This document shows, one piece after another, positions 50,501-60,800 of a stretch of DNA of 64,000 nt (positions are counted from its first letter, which is position 1; every line of letters starts with the position of its first letter). Source of the DNA: Promerops cafer (taxonomy: Eukaryota; Chordata; Aves; Passeriformes; Nectariniidae); contig VZSE01008388.1 in assembly GCA_013398275.1 (NCBI GenBank), positions 1,508,854 through 1,572,853 on the forward strand, written 5' to 3'. The notes beneath the pieces were generated by a model. It had not been told where the DNA came from. It made no database searches and saw nothing but the letters and a program-made list of their open reading frames with translations. The translations under genes and the position numbers were made by a program.

Positions 50501-50981
50501 CACTCACAGCAAATTCCTACCTTGGCTCTGCCTTCACACCCTGGGAGGTCTTTCAAGTAGAAAAGTGCCCCCTTTTTTCCTTCACTTGTTGTGGGGTAGG
50601 GCACGGACACACACATGGCTAAAGGAGAGAGAAGCCACGGCAAAGGCAGCTACCAAGGAAAAGGGGTGCAGGGACTTACTGTGGTCGTGTTGCCTTCAGT
50701 CACCTCCACGACTGCAAAAGAAAAAAGAGACGAGAAGCCGGAATGAGACCCATGCAGCTTGAAAGAAGTAGCATTTGGGGGGGCGGGGGGAAAGGGCGAA
50801 TTACAGTGACCGCAACCATCTCTCCGAGACAGCGGCAAGGCAACAGGACGCCGGGCCGTGCAGAGCCTCCTCCGGACTCACCCTGGCGGAGGGCTCGGGC
50901 CGGCGGCGCGGCCCAGCCGCCCCCCAGGAGCCCGGAGAAGATCCGCCGCAGCCCCCCTCGCAGCAGACTGGGCGCCGCCAT
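29424..50981 (-). CDS. MRPS18A: Mitochondrial ribosomal protein mL66 (MRPS18A), six exons
   Basis: MRPS18A is one of three vertebrate S18 paralogues; despite its name its product sits in the large mitoribosomal subunit as mL66. Coding exons from the 5' end are 50981-50882, 50711-50680, 47144-47040, 39165-39042, 38231-38165 and 29568-29424, all with GT/AG borders and matching phases. The product is 190 residues, against about 196 in human. Residues 1-33 are Arg-rich without acidic residues, as in a matrix-targeting presequence. Then come NPSGQCPICRWNLKHKY (CxxC at Cys65/Cys68), LLLSQFIR, GGMLPRRITGLC (Cys103), Cys113 before MAHRAG, LLPNHRPPLPEG and YLTRWP. The four cysteines are shared with human and fit S18-family metal binding. 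The start matches the human N-terminus; an in-frame upstream ATG also exists. No internal stop is seen. Confidence 0.95.
29569..38164 (-). other. MRPS18A intron 5 (about 8.6 kb)
   Basis: Mostly unique AT-rich sequence. It contains a + strand CR1 3' fragment at 37,466-37,851, preceded by a more GC-rich block near 37.05-37.45 kb. A 161-codon - strand open frame at 32,595-33,080 has no recognisable motifs and is treated as chance. Confidence 0.85.
37466..37851 (+). mobile_element. CR1 LINE 3' fragment
   Basis: Sense CR1 text is plain: 'aagggactgctcagcctgg', 'cagtgacaggacaagaggc', 'ctggctggacagagttct', 'ggacta' and 'ggtctcttccaacctcagc'. It is 5'-truncated, with small deletions and no open frame. 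It lies antisense to MRPS18A, in intron 5. Confidence 0.9.
38165..38231 (-). CDS. MRPS18A: MRPS18A exon 5
   Basis: The acceptor is CTGTTTCAG. It completes Gly, reads LLPNHRPPLPEGHIPKKP and KLN, and ends with two bases of an Arg codon before donor GTGAAT. It is a short 67-bp exon that matches the human LLPNHRPRLPEG segment. Confidence 0.95.
39042..39165 (-). CDS. MRPS18A: MRPS18A exon 4
   Basis: The acceptor is CTCCCTCAG. It encodes DVLLLSQFIR, GGMLPRRITGLC, an EEHKK segment and VQMAHRA, and ends with one base of Gly before donor GTACAT. It carries Cys103 and Cys113 of the proposed metal-binding set and is the core of the S18 fold. Confidence 0.96.
39166..47039 (-). other. MRPS18A intron 3 (about 7.9 kb)
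   Basis: It contains the longest CR1 of the window at 40,719-41,610. Otherwise it is AT-rich unique sequence, notably so from about 44.3 to 46.6 kb. No extra exon or RNA gene is seen. Confidence 0.85.
40719..41610 (-). mobile_element. CR1 LINE with reverse-transcriptase remnant
   Basis: The + strand begins with 'catagaatggttcgggttgg' (inverted CR1 3' end) and continues far into the antisense body. On the - strand 41,183-40,860 is open and reads GVAQGSLLGPVLF, FIKDID, then RFADDTPEG and KCKVLHLG-like text (CKVLHLGQ). This is the C-terminal part of a CR1 reverse transcriptase, with the F-A-D-D catalytic box intact. Upstream RT sequence (41,180-41,610) is frame-broken and the 5' two-thirds of the element is missing. 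It sits in sense orientation within MRPS18A intron 3. Confidence 0.93.
47040..47144 (-). CDS. MRPS18A: MRPS18A exon 3
   Basis: The acceptor is GTTTCCTAG. It encodes IEGRIIEDAEAPPPP, NPSGQCPICRWN and LKHKYDYV, and ends in phase 0 before donor GTAAGT-like GTAAG. It carries the CxxC metal-binding pair. The Pro run is slightly expanded compared with human. Confidence 0.96.
47145..50679 (-). other. MRPS18A intron 2 (about 3.5 kb)
   Basis: AT-rich unique sequence with a dinucleotide microsatellite near 49.7 kb. A 177-codon open frame lies on the - strand at 50,643-50,110. No homology is recognised for that frame. Confidence 0.85.
49701..49740. repeat. (TA)n-rich imperfect microsatellite
   Basis: CATCTATCTATATATATTTA is followed by further TATATA units and TGTATATATC. 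It is a simple, self-complementary AT-dinucleotide repeat in MRPS18A intron 2. Confidence 0.9.
50680..50711 (-). CDS. MRPS18A: MRPS18A exon 2 (32-bp microexon)
   Basis: A strong pyrimidine tract ends TTTTGCAG. With the split base from exon 1 it encodes VVEVTEGNTTT and ends before donor GTAAGT. It is only 32 bp long and is confirmed by phase compatibility on both sides and by the human VVETQEGKTT counterpart. Confidence 0.93.
50882..50981 (-). CDS. MRPS18A: MRPS18A exon 1
   Basis: It starts MAAPSLLRGGLRRIFSGLLG and runs to ARALRQ, with one base left before donor GTGAGT. Five Arg, several Leu and no acidic residue fit a mitochondrial presequence. An upstream in-frame ATG at 51,047 would add 22 residues, but the shorter start matches the human protein. 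Confidence 0.88.
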
Positions 50982-50986
50982 CTTGG
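50974..50986 (-). promoter_or_regulatory. YY1-type site over the MRPS18A start codon
   Basis: On the - strand this is CCAAGATGGCGGC, the classical YY1 site AAGATGGCGGC containing the initiator ATG itself. YY1 sites near the start of ribosomal and mitochondrial protein genes are well known; occupancy here is inferred. Confidence 0.7.
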
Positions 50987-51257
50987 CGTGGCCGGCGCTG
51001 CCGTCACGCCGCTTCCGCCGGCGGGGGGGCGGTGCTGCCGCCGCCATTTCGGGGCGCGTCCTCCCCGCCCCGGCGCCTGAGGGGCAGAGCGCGGGGTGCG
51101 GAGGCGTCTTTGAGCCTGCCCAGTGCGTTCTCCGCGGGGTGGTCCTCTTCATTGTTTTCGTGTGTTTCCTTTAAGTTTATTGTGGTTGGTACTGAGCTTG
51201 GGTTTTCCTGTTTTTTTTCTTTGTTTGTTAGTTTGGGGGCTTGGCGTGTCAGCTTGG

Positions 51258-51875
51258 GATCACAGCATCACATATTCAACTAGGTTGGAAAAGACCTCTG
51301 AGGTCATCGAGTCCAACCCATGCCGGGACACCACCATGGGAACTAGACAATGGCACTGAGTGCCACACCAGTCTTTCCTTGAACACCTCCAGGGATGGTG
51401 ACTCCACCACCTCCCCGGGTGGCACATTCCTAATGTTGAATCACCCATTCTGATGTCCAACCTACACCTCCCCTGGCGAAGCCTGAGTGTCCTGGCACTG
51501 GTTGCCGGGGAGAAGGGGCTGATCCCCTCCTGGCTACATTCTCTACTCCTGGAGTTGTAGAGAGTGACAAGATCTCCCTTGAGCCTCCTCTCCTCCAGCT
51601 TAAGCACCCTCAGCTCCCTCAACCATTCCTTACAGGACTTGTGCTCCAGACCCTTCCCCAGCTCCGTTGCCCTTCTCTAGACACGCTCCAGCACCTCAGT
51701 GTCCTTCTTGCAGTGAGGAGCCCAGAACTGGACACAGCACTCGAGGTGTGGCCTCAGCAGAGCTGAGTACAGGGGGGAAATCCCTGTCCTGGTCCTGCTG
51801 GCCCCACTATTGCTGATACGGGCCAGGATGCCATCAGCCTCCTTGGCCACCTGGGCACACGCTGGCTCATGTTTG
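51258..51875 (-). mobile_element. CR1 LINE 3' fragment
   Basis: The + strand shows inverted CR1 text: 'taggttggaaaagacctct', 'gaggtcatcgagtccaacc', 'cttgaacacctccagggat', 'gcctcctctcctccagctt' and 'tggacacagcactcgaggt'. It is 5'-truncated and non-coding, and starts about 280 bp beyond the MRPS18A start codon, next to its CpG island. Confidence 0.94.
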
Positions 51876-54800
51876 GGGGGATGGAGATAAATCTAGTGGT
51901 AGTGATGCCTTTGTGTTGTGGAAGCCTGAGCTACATTCCTGCTGCTGCTCCTGCATCTCCTAACTCTCCAGTGAGGGAAGACTGAGAGGTGGTTTTTACT
52001 TCAACTATGTGGCTCCTCTGTTAGGATGGGCTCTGGAGTGCCTCCCGCATCAAAGAGGGCTTCAGGCCAGCTGTGCAATTTGGGAAAGGGGTTTGTTTTA
52101 AATCACCATTATCACATCTGTATGTTCCAGGGATCCTGAGCTTCATGCCTGTTCCTGCAGTGCTTTGTGCATTTCAGCAGGTGACAATTTGAAGCAGTGT
52201 GTTGCCAGGCTGTAACTCTTGTAAACAGTCAGTCTAGTTTAAACACTTTCAATTTTTGTTTTAATATCTCTTGCCTTTGACAATTTGAAGGCTGCTGAGA
52301 GATCACTTTTCCCATCATCTTTCTTAGCATACCTCATCGCTTGACTTCTTACACCTGCCTTTGGTGCAAGATAGCCAAAGGTGCTCGCTCAGGCCCACAT
52401 AGTCCACTGGGATTTCAGATACCAACAAACAATTTGTCTCAGATGGTAATGCTGCATCTTCGTGAAGAGTGTACTTGAGTTGAACTGTACTTGAGAGCAA
52501 AGGTCATTCATGGAGTTTCTCCAAGTGCTTGTTTGTTTTCTGTCATTTCAACTCTTAAAAAAAATCCAGAAAGTGAAAACTAACAGAGTAAATTAAAATC
52601 ACTTGTGAGTCATGCACACTGATGGACATTCATGCTATTCTGTTTCATCAGTGGTCAACAGTGCTCATCGAAGATGTTCTGTATGTTTTTTCTGAGTTTG
52701 TATCTAAAATGTGGTGCAAAATGTAAACTGCAATGTAAATGTAAAATTTACTGTAAAATATAATTTGATCTTCCTGTCACAGGAGGTCCTTCTATCTCCT
52801 TCCTCTTGGGTGTTACAGTTGCTTCTTGTTACAGTCTACTTTCAAAATCTCTTTCTGTTGCAAGAAGGAGATTCTCTTTCTTTAGAATATCTTTCTAAGC
52901 TCTTAGCTCTGGGACTTTCCAAAGAAGTGGGAATGAAGGCAGGGCTTCTGTCCAGACTCTTGTGCTTTACACCAAGCAGTGGAAGCAGGGCCATCCCATT
53001 TATTCAGAGAACAAATTGAGTAAGAATGCTTGCCGGAACAGACCTCTTCCTCTCTTGCCACTTTATGCTATATAATGATTTCTAGAATCGGGGTGATTTT
53101 CAACTTGTCCAAAAGCTTAAACGTAAGAGCCAAACAAAATATTTACTGCCATCCAGTCTGGGAATTATTTCCTTATGAGGAGAAGGAACATTGCTGGGCA
53201 CAGTGGTGTAGTGAAGTCACAATTTTATGAGTTGGTTGTTGTTTTTTTTCTTTATAAAGTGAGTTTTATCCTAGGGGAAGAAACAACCTAACAGAAGAGC
53301 TTATTCAATGGCTTAAAATAAATGCAATTTCTTCTGCTGACTTTGTTGCCTCTTTTGATTGGGAAAACTTAAGGGATGGCTCTCTTTATAGGATGGAAAT
53401 CAGCAGTTGATAAGTGTGGTGCTGGCTCACCGTGGTAAAGTTATGTAGACAGAGGATTAGTAGCTGTTCAAAAAATTCTCCATGTCATGGGACTTTTGAA
53501 GCAGATACTTAAGCAGCAGTGTGGTTTTTGGTTAGACAGAAAGAGACCAGCGACAATGGTGGTAGTTCAAATGAAGTAAATACTCCACTTGCTTGCCTCA
53601 CCTTCAAACAAATGCTGTCTCTAAATGAGTTTAAGTGACAAATAATTTAATGCGAAGAAGGAAGATTGTTGCATTCTTAAAAACCTGCATGCTTGGGTTG
53701 AGCAATTTGTCTCTTCTCCTGAAAAGTTTTTTTTGTCTTGTGAATATTTCTACAACTGTTAGCAGTGCAGACCATCGAGTCCCAAAGAGAAAAACAAAGC
53801 ATGTGCCAATTTGAGTTGAAGCCCATAATCTATTTCCAAATTTGGAAATTTGACATATTTCTGATTTCTTGCAGATAATTTTTGAATGTGTTTATTTCAT
53901 CAAGCCCTTGTGTTCAGGGAAGAAGAAATATAGCCCTGAATACTATGTCCCTGTACACGAGAGAAAAGAAAGTGATTTTCTTTCTGTAAGCTGGTTCAGC
54001 CGTGGTCTGTGATTTGTCAGCACTGTGGTGGGTCATCCAGTCTAGATAGAACTGGACGTTTCCAAGGAGCAGAACAGGATGTCACTGGCCATTGAAGAAT
54101 TAGTCCTTTTCCTTTTGATTAAAAATTAAACTTGTGCTCCCAAATGTGGGTCTGGTCAGGAGCAAGGAAGTACTGTATTTTAGTTGAGAAACTTATTCCC
54201 TAACTCTTCATGGCCTCCAGAGATTTCATGGGACTGTTCTCAAAGAAATTGTATTCTCTTGTTTGAACTGCTTTGGGATTACACATTGTAGATGTTCTGT
54301 AAGGCTCCACTTTTCATACTAATTTGTGTTATGTTCTTGTCTGAAAAGGGACTATTTGCTCCAGAGCCTTACCCATGCAAATAGCTTCTGAAGGCTGAGG
54401 CTGTTCCAACCAAACATGATTAAAAGTCATAGGAATCAAGATGGAAAAAGCTATTAGGTCAAGTAGTTCCCACACGCACCCCCAGGACCAGTGCAGGTTT
54501 GTTTCCAATGGTACATTCTTGGTGCTTTCCAGAAGGGGTCAGTGCAGGTCAGCACTCACTTTGCATCCAACAGCCCTTCCCCCTTCTTGAAAAATTAGGA
54601 AACCTGAATCTGGTTACAAGTAGGTTGCAAAACATCTAGAATTTATGTTAAAGTCTATAATTTGATGTTGGGTGATCAAAAGCCGAAGAAGTGTGTTCAA
54701 ATCCAACAATTGATCATCCAAGATTTTAAATGAGGAAACTTAGTAAACTCTTCAAAATTACTTGTTAGATATGTACATACATTAGATGTTACAGATGCTA

Positions 54801-57800
54801 AGAACTGTTCTGGGGATGCTCGGCTGTAATGAGAGGGACACAGATTCACAGGTGTATCCTGTTGGGTTGTCCATACTTAGAAAGCACCTATTACTGTGAT
54901 ATTTTATGGTTACATAAACAATAGCCTGGATAATTCAAAATTCTGATTGTAAAAGATAAATGTGACAAAAACTCTCATAGGTCTAAATAAGGGAAGAGAG
55001 TAACAATCATCCTGCATCACAATACAGTTCAGCCTACTCAACCACTGAGATACAGGAATGTCCTTGAAGATTGTCCAGTGTCACAAGTCCTTTAGGGCAT
55101 GGAGGCTCCTGCAGGGTTCATCACATGTGAATCAGCTGTCTGGTCAAGAGTGGCCACACCTCATCAGCAGGAAAGGCTGGCCCATTCCACACCGTAACAG
55201 TGTACCCCATATGCCTGTGTCCATGAAGAAGTGACAGCTAGCTTCTCAAACTGACTTTAGGGTGTGGAGGAGAATGACACTGGGACAAAAATTAATAGTT
55301 GGAAGTGTGAAGGGAGATTAAAAGGTGGCTGGAGATGGTAAGAAGGAAATGCTGCAAAGAGAGCAGAGAGAGATGGCACTGGGATAGAAGAACGAGTGAC
55401 TCACTTGAATATAACTTGTTTATATTTTTAAGGTTGTCTTATTTTCCCAGTGGATATGGCTATTTTTCAAAGTAAAATAACCAAGGAATAATTTCATTAC
55501 GTTTCCTTCCAAGATTTCAAGCTAAGTGTAAACAAGAAAAATCCAGTGGGAAAATTAATCCAACTTCCTTTTGCGAGAGTATTTCAGTTCTGTTTCTCCC
55601 CCCACCACACTCCTTTTACTTTTTTGCTGCTACTGTTCTTATACCCAGCATCTGTGGCATTGCTGACACCAGCTAAAATACCTCAGTGATGGCATTTATT
55701 AGAGAGAGAAGACTTTAGGATCACTCAAAATTACTTCTGATAATGAAATGATAAGTTCTGAGCTTCTCAGTATTTAAAAAATACTGATGAATTTTGATGC
55801 TTTGGGAATGTTCCATATGGGCAAGACAAAATTATGGAAAACAACTGAACCACTTGCACTGGATTTGATCTCTGGCAATTAATACTTGGGCTACATGGAA
55901 GAGTCATAAGGAACAAAAACTCTGTAACAACACCATGGCAATCAGACCGGCAGACTTCCAAAGCTTTAATTTTTCCAGATGTTAAGTGCCTTGATTTTCC
56001 AACCCAGGTGAAGGAGGGACTTCAGAAAAACAGGCAATAAAAACCCATTAAATTTGTAATGGTTGGCTGGCATAAAGACCACTGCATTGCTGAATGTTCA
56101 GATACCAATGTTCTGAAACACAAGCAGTCTTAATTTGCATTAAAAGAAATCAGAGGCTTTATCTGAGACATAAATCAAGATATGTTTTATAAGTTTTAAA
56201 ATACATTTGTATGTTTTTACAATAAAAATATTGCTTCTTCAGATGTTTCGAGGCTGCGCTGTAACAAATGCTGCATCTGCCTTCTACAACAAACATGCTT
56301 GTAAATGGCCAGGGTGAGCAGGAGGAGACCGGAGTCCTCTAGTTCATTCACATTAGGAGAGCCCTGGGGTGGTCTTTCGCTGGGGAGTCATGGAAGCCTG
56401 AAGATAGCTGTTGGTGTCAGTGTTCTGTGCTGTTGGCTGCAGCACGCAGAGCCTTGACTCAGTTTCTCTCTTGTTGCCACCAAAACTTGAGATTTATTGG
56501 AGAGGCCTTGGGACAACATACTTTGTGAAAAGAGTAGGGGCTGTGTCATAAGGATGAACTTTTCAATCCTCTTCTTGCTCATCTTCCCATATTTCACTCC
56601 ATGAGACTGGAGTGGGGGAAGCCCGTGCTGTGCTCTGATGTTGGACCACGATTGGACGTGATGGGGAGATCTCCAGCAGGGTTTTACTCTTATGGCTCCT
56701 CCAGCCAGATGGCTTCAATCTACTGACCAATTCTCTGTGCTTTGTGTGAGGTCTGTATGCAATTTAAATGGAGCCTGTTCTCAGCTAGTTTTGCCTTTTC
56801 CTTGCCCCCCTCCCCCACATGCACATATATTCCCAACTGACCCCTTTCAAGCTTCCCTTTTTCTTTAGACATTCGGGGAAATTATCCTGGCACCATATTA
56901 CAAATATATCAGCTGGATTCGCCTCAAAGTCCTTTACTTTTGGAGACTTTCAGTCATCTAACTCCTCCAAGTATTTCTGAGAAGAGTGCTCACTTAGCCA
57001 ACTGTGCTGTTGATGTAGTTCTCAGAGTGGTATTTCTTTGTGATGCTGCTGTTTTCCAGCAGGATAGAAATTTTAAAACATGGCACTTCTTGTACACACC
57101 TATATATGCTACCACTCTGAGTCTCAGCAGATTTGTCTAATCCACAGAGAACTGTTACCTGAATCTTGATTTATCTTTGCATTCTGCAGATCTGAAAAGA
57201 ATGCATTTGCTTTCTAGATTTTTGGTTGTTTGGTGTTTTCTTTTTTTTAATTTTCCGGTATTGTTCAGCATGGAAAGCCTCAAATATCACAACAAATAAA
57301 AGCAGGGAATGCTCTTCTCAATGCATTTTTATCATTTAGCATCAGAATTGCACTGAGTAGTAAAAAATAGGAGACAGTCTTATTAGATAGTCTTCTAAAG
57401 ACAAGACAACAGAAGACAATAGAAGAGTGATAACAGAGCAAGACAGTAGGACATCTCTGTTTGTTTTGTTTCACTCATCATCAAGGTTGCTTCCTGGACT
57501 GGCATGTTGGAAAAAAGGTTAGATGAGCTGAAGTGATTATTAATGGTCCATTAAAGTCAGTTTTACTTCATCCCTAACTATATGCACTTTCTGCTTTGCA
57601 ATCTGTTGCATTGCATTTATAGTGAATTCTTCACTTTTATTAATCATCAACTTGGAAGAGACCTGGAGGCTGCTGGAAAACTGTAGTGATGTCCTTGCCA
57701 TCAGGTGAAAACACAATATGATCTTGCATTTTCCTTTGTCTTCTAGGGTGGATGGCTGGATGCCTGACCTGTTTAGGGACACATAAGGGAAAAGGGAATT

Positions 57801-60800
57801 TCCAAATCTCCTGGTACATTGGACTGTAGGATCTACATGGGTCATGTTGTGCAGCTCAAAGAGCTATTCCACTGATGAGGATTCCCAAAGTGTATTGCAG
57901 TGTGGTGCTTTTCATTTAATGTCTGTCAGTTTGTTTTTGGGAAAGACATTCTGTGCTTGCGTGTGCCTGTTTGTGTGAGTGATAATGACAACCAATTCCC
58001 ATTTTGGCATCCAATACATGAAAATAAAATCCCCTCCTGGCCCCAAAGATTCTTGTTTCTGGTACCCTGCAGATCTAGTATATAAACTAGGGGTGTGGGT
58101 GTGGGTGTGGGTGGGTGTGTTTTTCCCCAAACAATGAAACAAAACGATTAACTGTAATCTCACTAAGCACATCAGAGAAGAATATAAGTTTGGCGTGCAA
58201 AAAGAAAGCTGAGGCAGTGCTCTGCAAAGATGAAAGTGAGATACTGATGGCCATAGTTTAATTGGGTTTTCATAAAACATGCTGTTCTTCACAATTTGGC
58301 TAGCGCTTGATAGTTTCTTTTTATGAGTCTGGCAAGACAATCAAACTTCAAACCATTTGCTTTGCAACTGGAAAAATGAACCAGAGAGATATTCAGAAGA
58401 GCACTAGGACTCTTTGTTTCTTGTATTAAGAAGAAGCAATTCAGCAGCAAGGGAACAAGAGCCTCCTGCAAACATACAAGCACAGTTTAGCAGTAAATCA
58501 GCTCAGCTGCAGTCCTTACCACGTGATATTCTGTAGCTGCCACTGTGGGGAATTCTGCTCATCTCCAGACAAGAAAGTGACTTGAGTTTAATATATATTT
58601 CCGTTTTTACAGATGTGCTGTCCAGTGATGGATGGGCTGTGTTAACCTTCTGCTTTTTCACACCTGGTCCACACCTGTTTGGGATCTCATTCTCTGTCGT
58701 ACTGGGCAGCAGCTCTTGAACTTTGTTGGATCCTGGATCTCCGGCCAGTGGAGGGTGATGAACAGCTTTGAAACTCTCGGCTAGAGGGTTTTTTGTTTTT
58801 AAAGTGAGAGAGGTTGGTAGGTTTTGTTTTGTTCTTGACTGAATATTCATTCTCATGACAAAAACATTTCACAGTAAGCTGTTTCCATTTGACAGCTCTT
58901 TGGCAGTACATGTGTGAAATAAGTTGGTTTTTTTGTAGTCCAGTTCCTAGTGAGTGAGAATATCCCTTTCTCTAAAAGGCCTTGGACTTTCATTGCTCTC
59001 ATTGACTGTTTAATCAAAAAAGTTGTGGACTAAATGTTACTCGGAGTCTAAACTCACTAGGGAGCATAGAAGTCAATTCTCCAGCACACTGTGAAGAATC
59101 TTGTCTTGCCTGTGCAGCTCCTTTTGAGTTAAGAAGGGGACTTTGGTCTCCAGGGCTGTGGATTCAATAGCATGAAATTCAATACCAAAATTTTAAAACA
59201 AAACCAAATAGTATTGTTTTGAATCCTTTTATAGCATGTTTTTTTCATTTGTACTGCGTGAGCTTTAACTATTACTATGTGACCACTAGCCAAATTTAGA
59301 TTGATCAAGACTAGAAAGGAGTTCAGAGAGACGCAGCTAAACTTACTGAAGAGGAGGCTCCATGGCAAAGAAGTTCCCTGTAGAATGCCAGGAGACAGTG
59401 CATGGTTTGAGAGAAAACTCATTTGTTCAGACATCTTGAATTGCTCTAATTTAATTCTATTAGTTTAGGAAAAGACCTGAGTAGCACTACTCAGTGCACT
59501 TACAGTATTACTGTTTACTTGGTTGGGCAGTGTGTGAATGGCAAGTATGTGGAGAATCACTGTGGTTATTGACAACATAATTGAAAGCCAGAATAAACAT
59601 GATGTTTCAGGCTTTTAAGCTAATGTCTGTTCAAATTCAGATGGTAGACAGGCTACTAAGTGGATTTTAAACCCTCTCCTCTCTAATCTGGTAGCTTTTT
59701 CAGGAGGTAAAATACTGAACTATGGAGACCTTGGGACTGATACGGCAGAGCGACTCACATGTTCAACATCTGCTGGTTTCTGTCCGTATGGGCTAAAGAA
59801 GGTGGTGAATTGGGACTGAAGTGCATGGAAGGAACTGTGCTGTGAATGAGGGACAAGAACAGTTGGGGTGTCATGAGCAAAGGCCAAGGTGTGCAGCAGA
59901 GATGGGTTGTGGGATCCCAGAGCTGAGCTGTGATTAATTTCTGAATAGACCAGCATGTCACTGTCACACTGGCTGTTGATCAAGGCTCAAAGACAACCAT
60001 TGGGAAATATATCATGGTCCCAGGGCTGGAACAGTAGGGAGAACTGCAGGTCAGAAGAGCTTCTTGTGGTGACACCAGGGAACAACAGAGAGAGGAGGTG
60101 AGTTGCCAGTCGGGAATGAGAGCAGAGCTCAGTATTTGGACTCACTGGTTAGTGCTGAGGTGCTTTCTTCTTCCTTGGATGCCATTATGTGTCAGTTTTT
60201 CCAGGTTTTGGGGTTTTTTTTTGGTCATTTTCCTTTAAGAATCTAAATCCCCTTGAGCAGCAGGTGATCTTCACTATAATGTAGAGGAATAAGCTTGGGA
60301 AAGTTTTGTTAAAAGACAGTGGGTTATAAAAACAACCATCTCTGCATGGCTTGAACCTGTCAGCGTGATGCTGCCGACGCTGCAGCTGGAGGGGCACGCA
60401 ACAGGCTCCACAGCCCTGAAACAGAGCAGCCCACACAGCCTGCAAATGGTATGGGCCCTACATGGGTTTGGGGGAGGTGTGCCTGCTTTGCCAGGTGGGC
60501 CATGCATGGAAGTCAGATGCTTAAGTAGCTGTAAGCTTCTAATTAAAGCAATAATTTTGAATCACAGTTCTGCCAAGAGTTTGGGAGGGGTGAGGAAAGT
60601 GTCTGAAAGTCCTGTTGGGCTCATCTCCAAAGTGCAGGGTGCTTTTGAGTGTCTGTTTTGGGCCTAATCTTTTGGCCCCTTGCTAGATGAAAGAACTCTT
60701 CACAATGATAGTTCTTGCTGCAAGTGGTTGCAGCATGCAGTTGTGCTGGTGTCCAGGCCTGGGGCAGTCAAATAAAGCTAGAAAGAAAGTGGCCAGGGGC

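Larger units (their letters stand above)
50780..51130. promoter_or_regulatory. CpG-island promoter of MRPS18A
   Basis: Dense CpG and high GC surround MRPS18A exon 1. Within it lie YY1-type GCCGCCAT motifs, an ETS/GABP-like core (CTTCCG on the + strand at about 51,012) and TGACG on the - strand. There is no TATA box. This is typical of a housekeeping gene for a mitochondrial protein. The start site is probably between 50,990 and 51,100. Confidence 0.75.

Noticed and set aside
50743..51283. Overlapping + strand open frames at the MRPS18A CpG island
   Set aside because: CpG-island composition opens all frames. A divergent transcript is possible but nothing in the sequence supports a protein.
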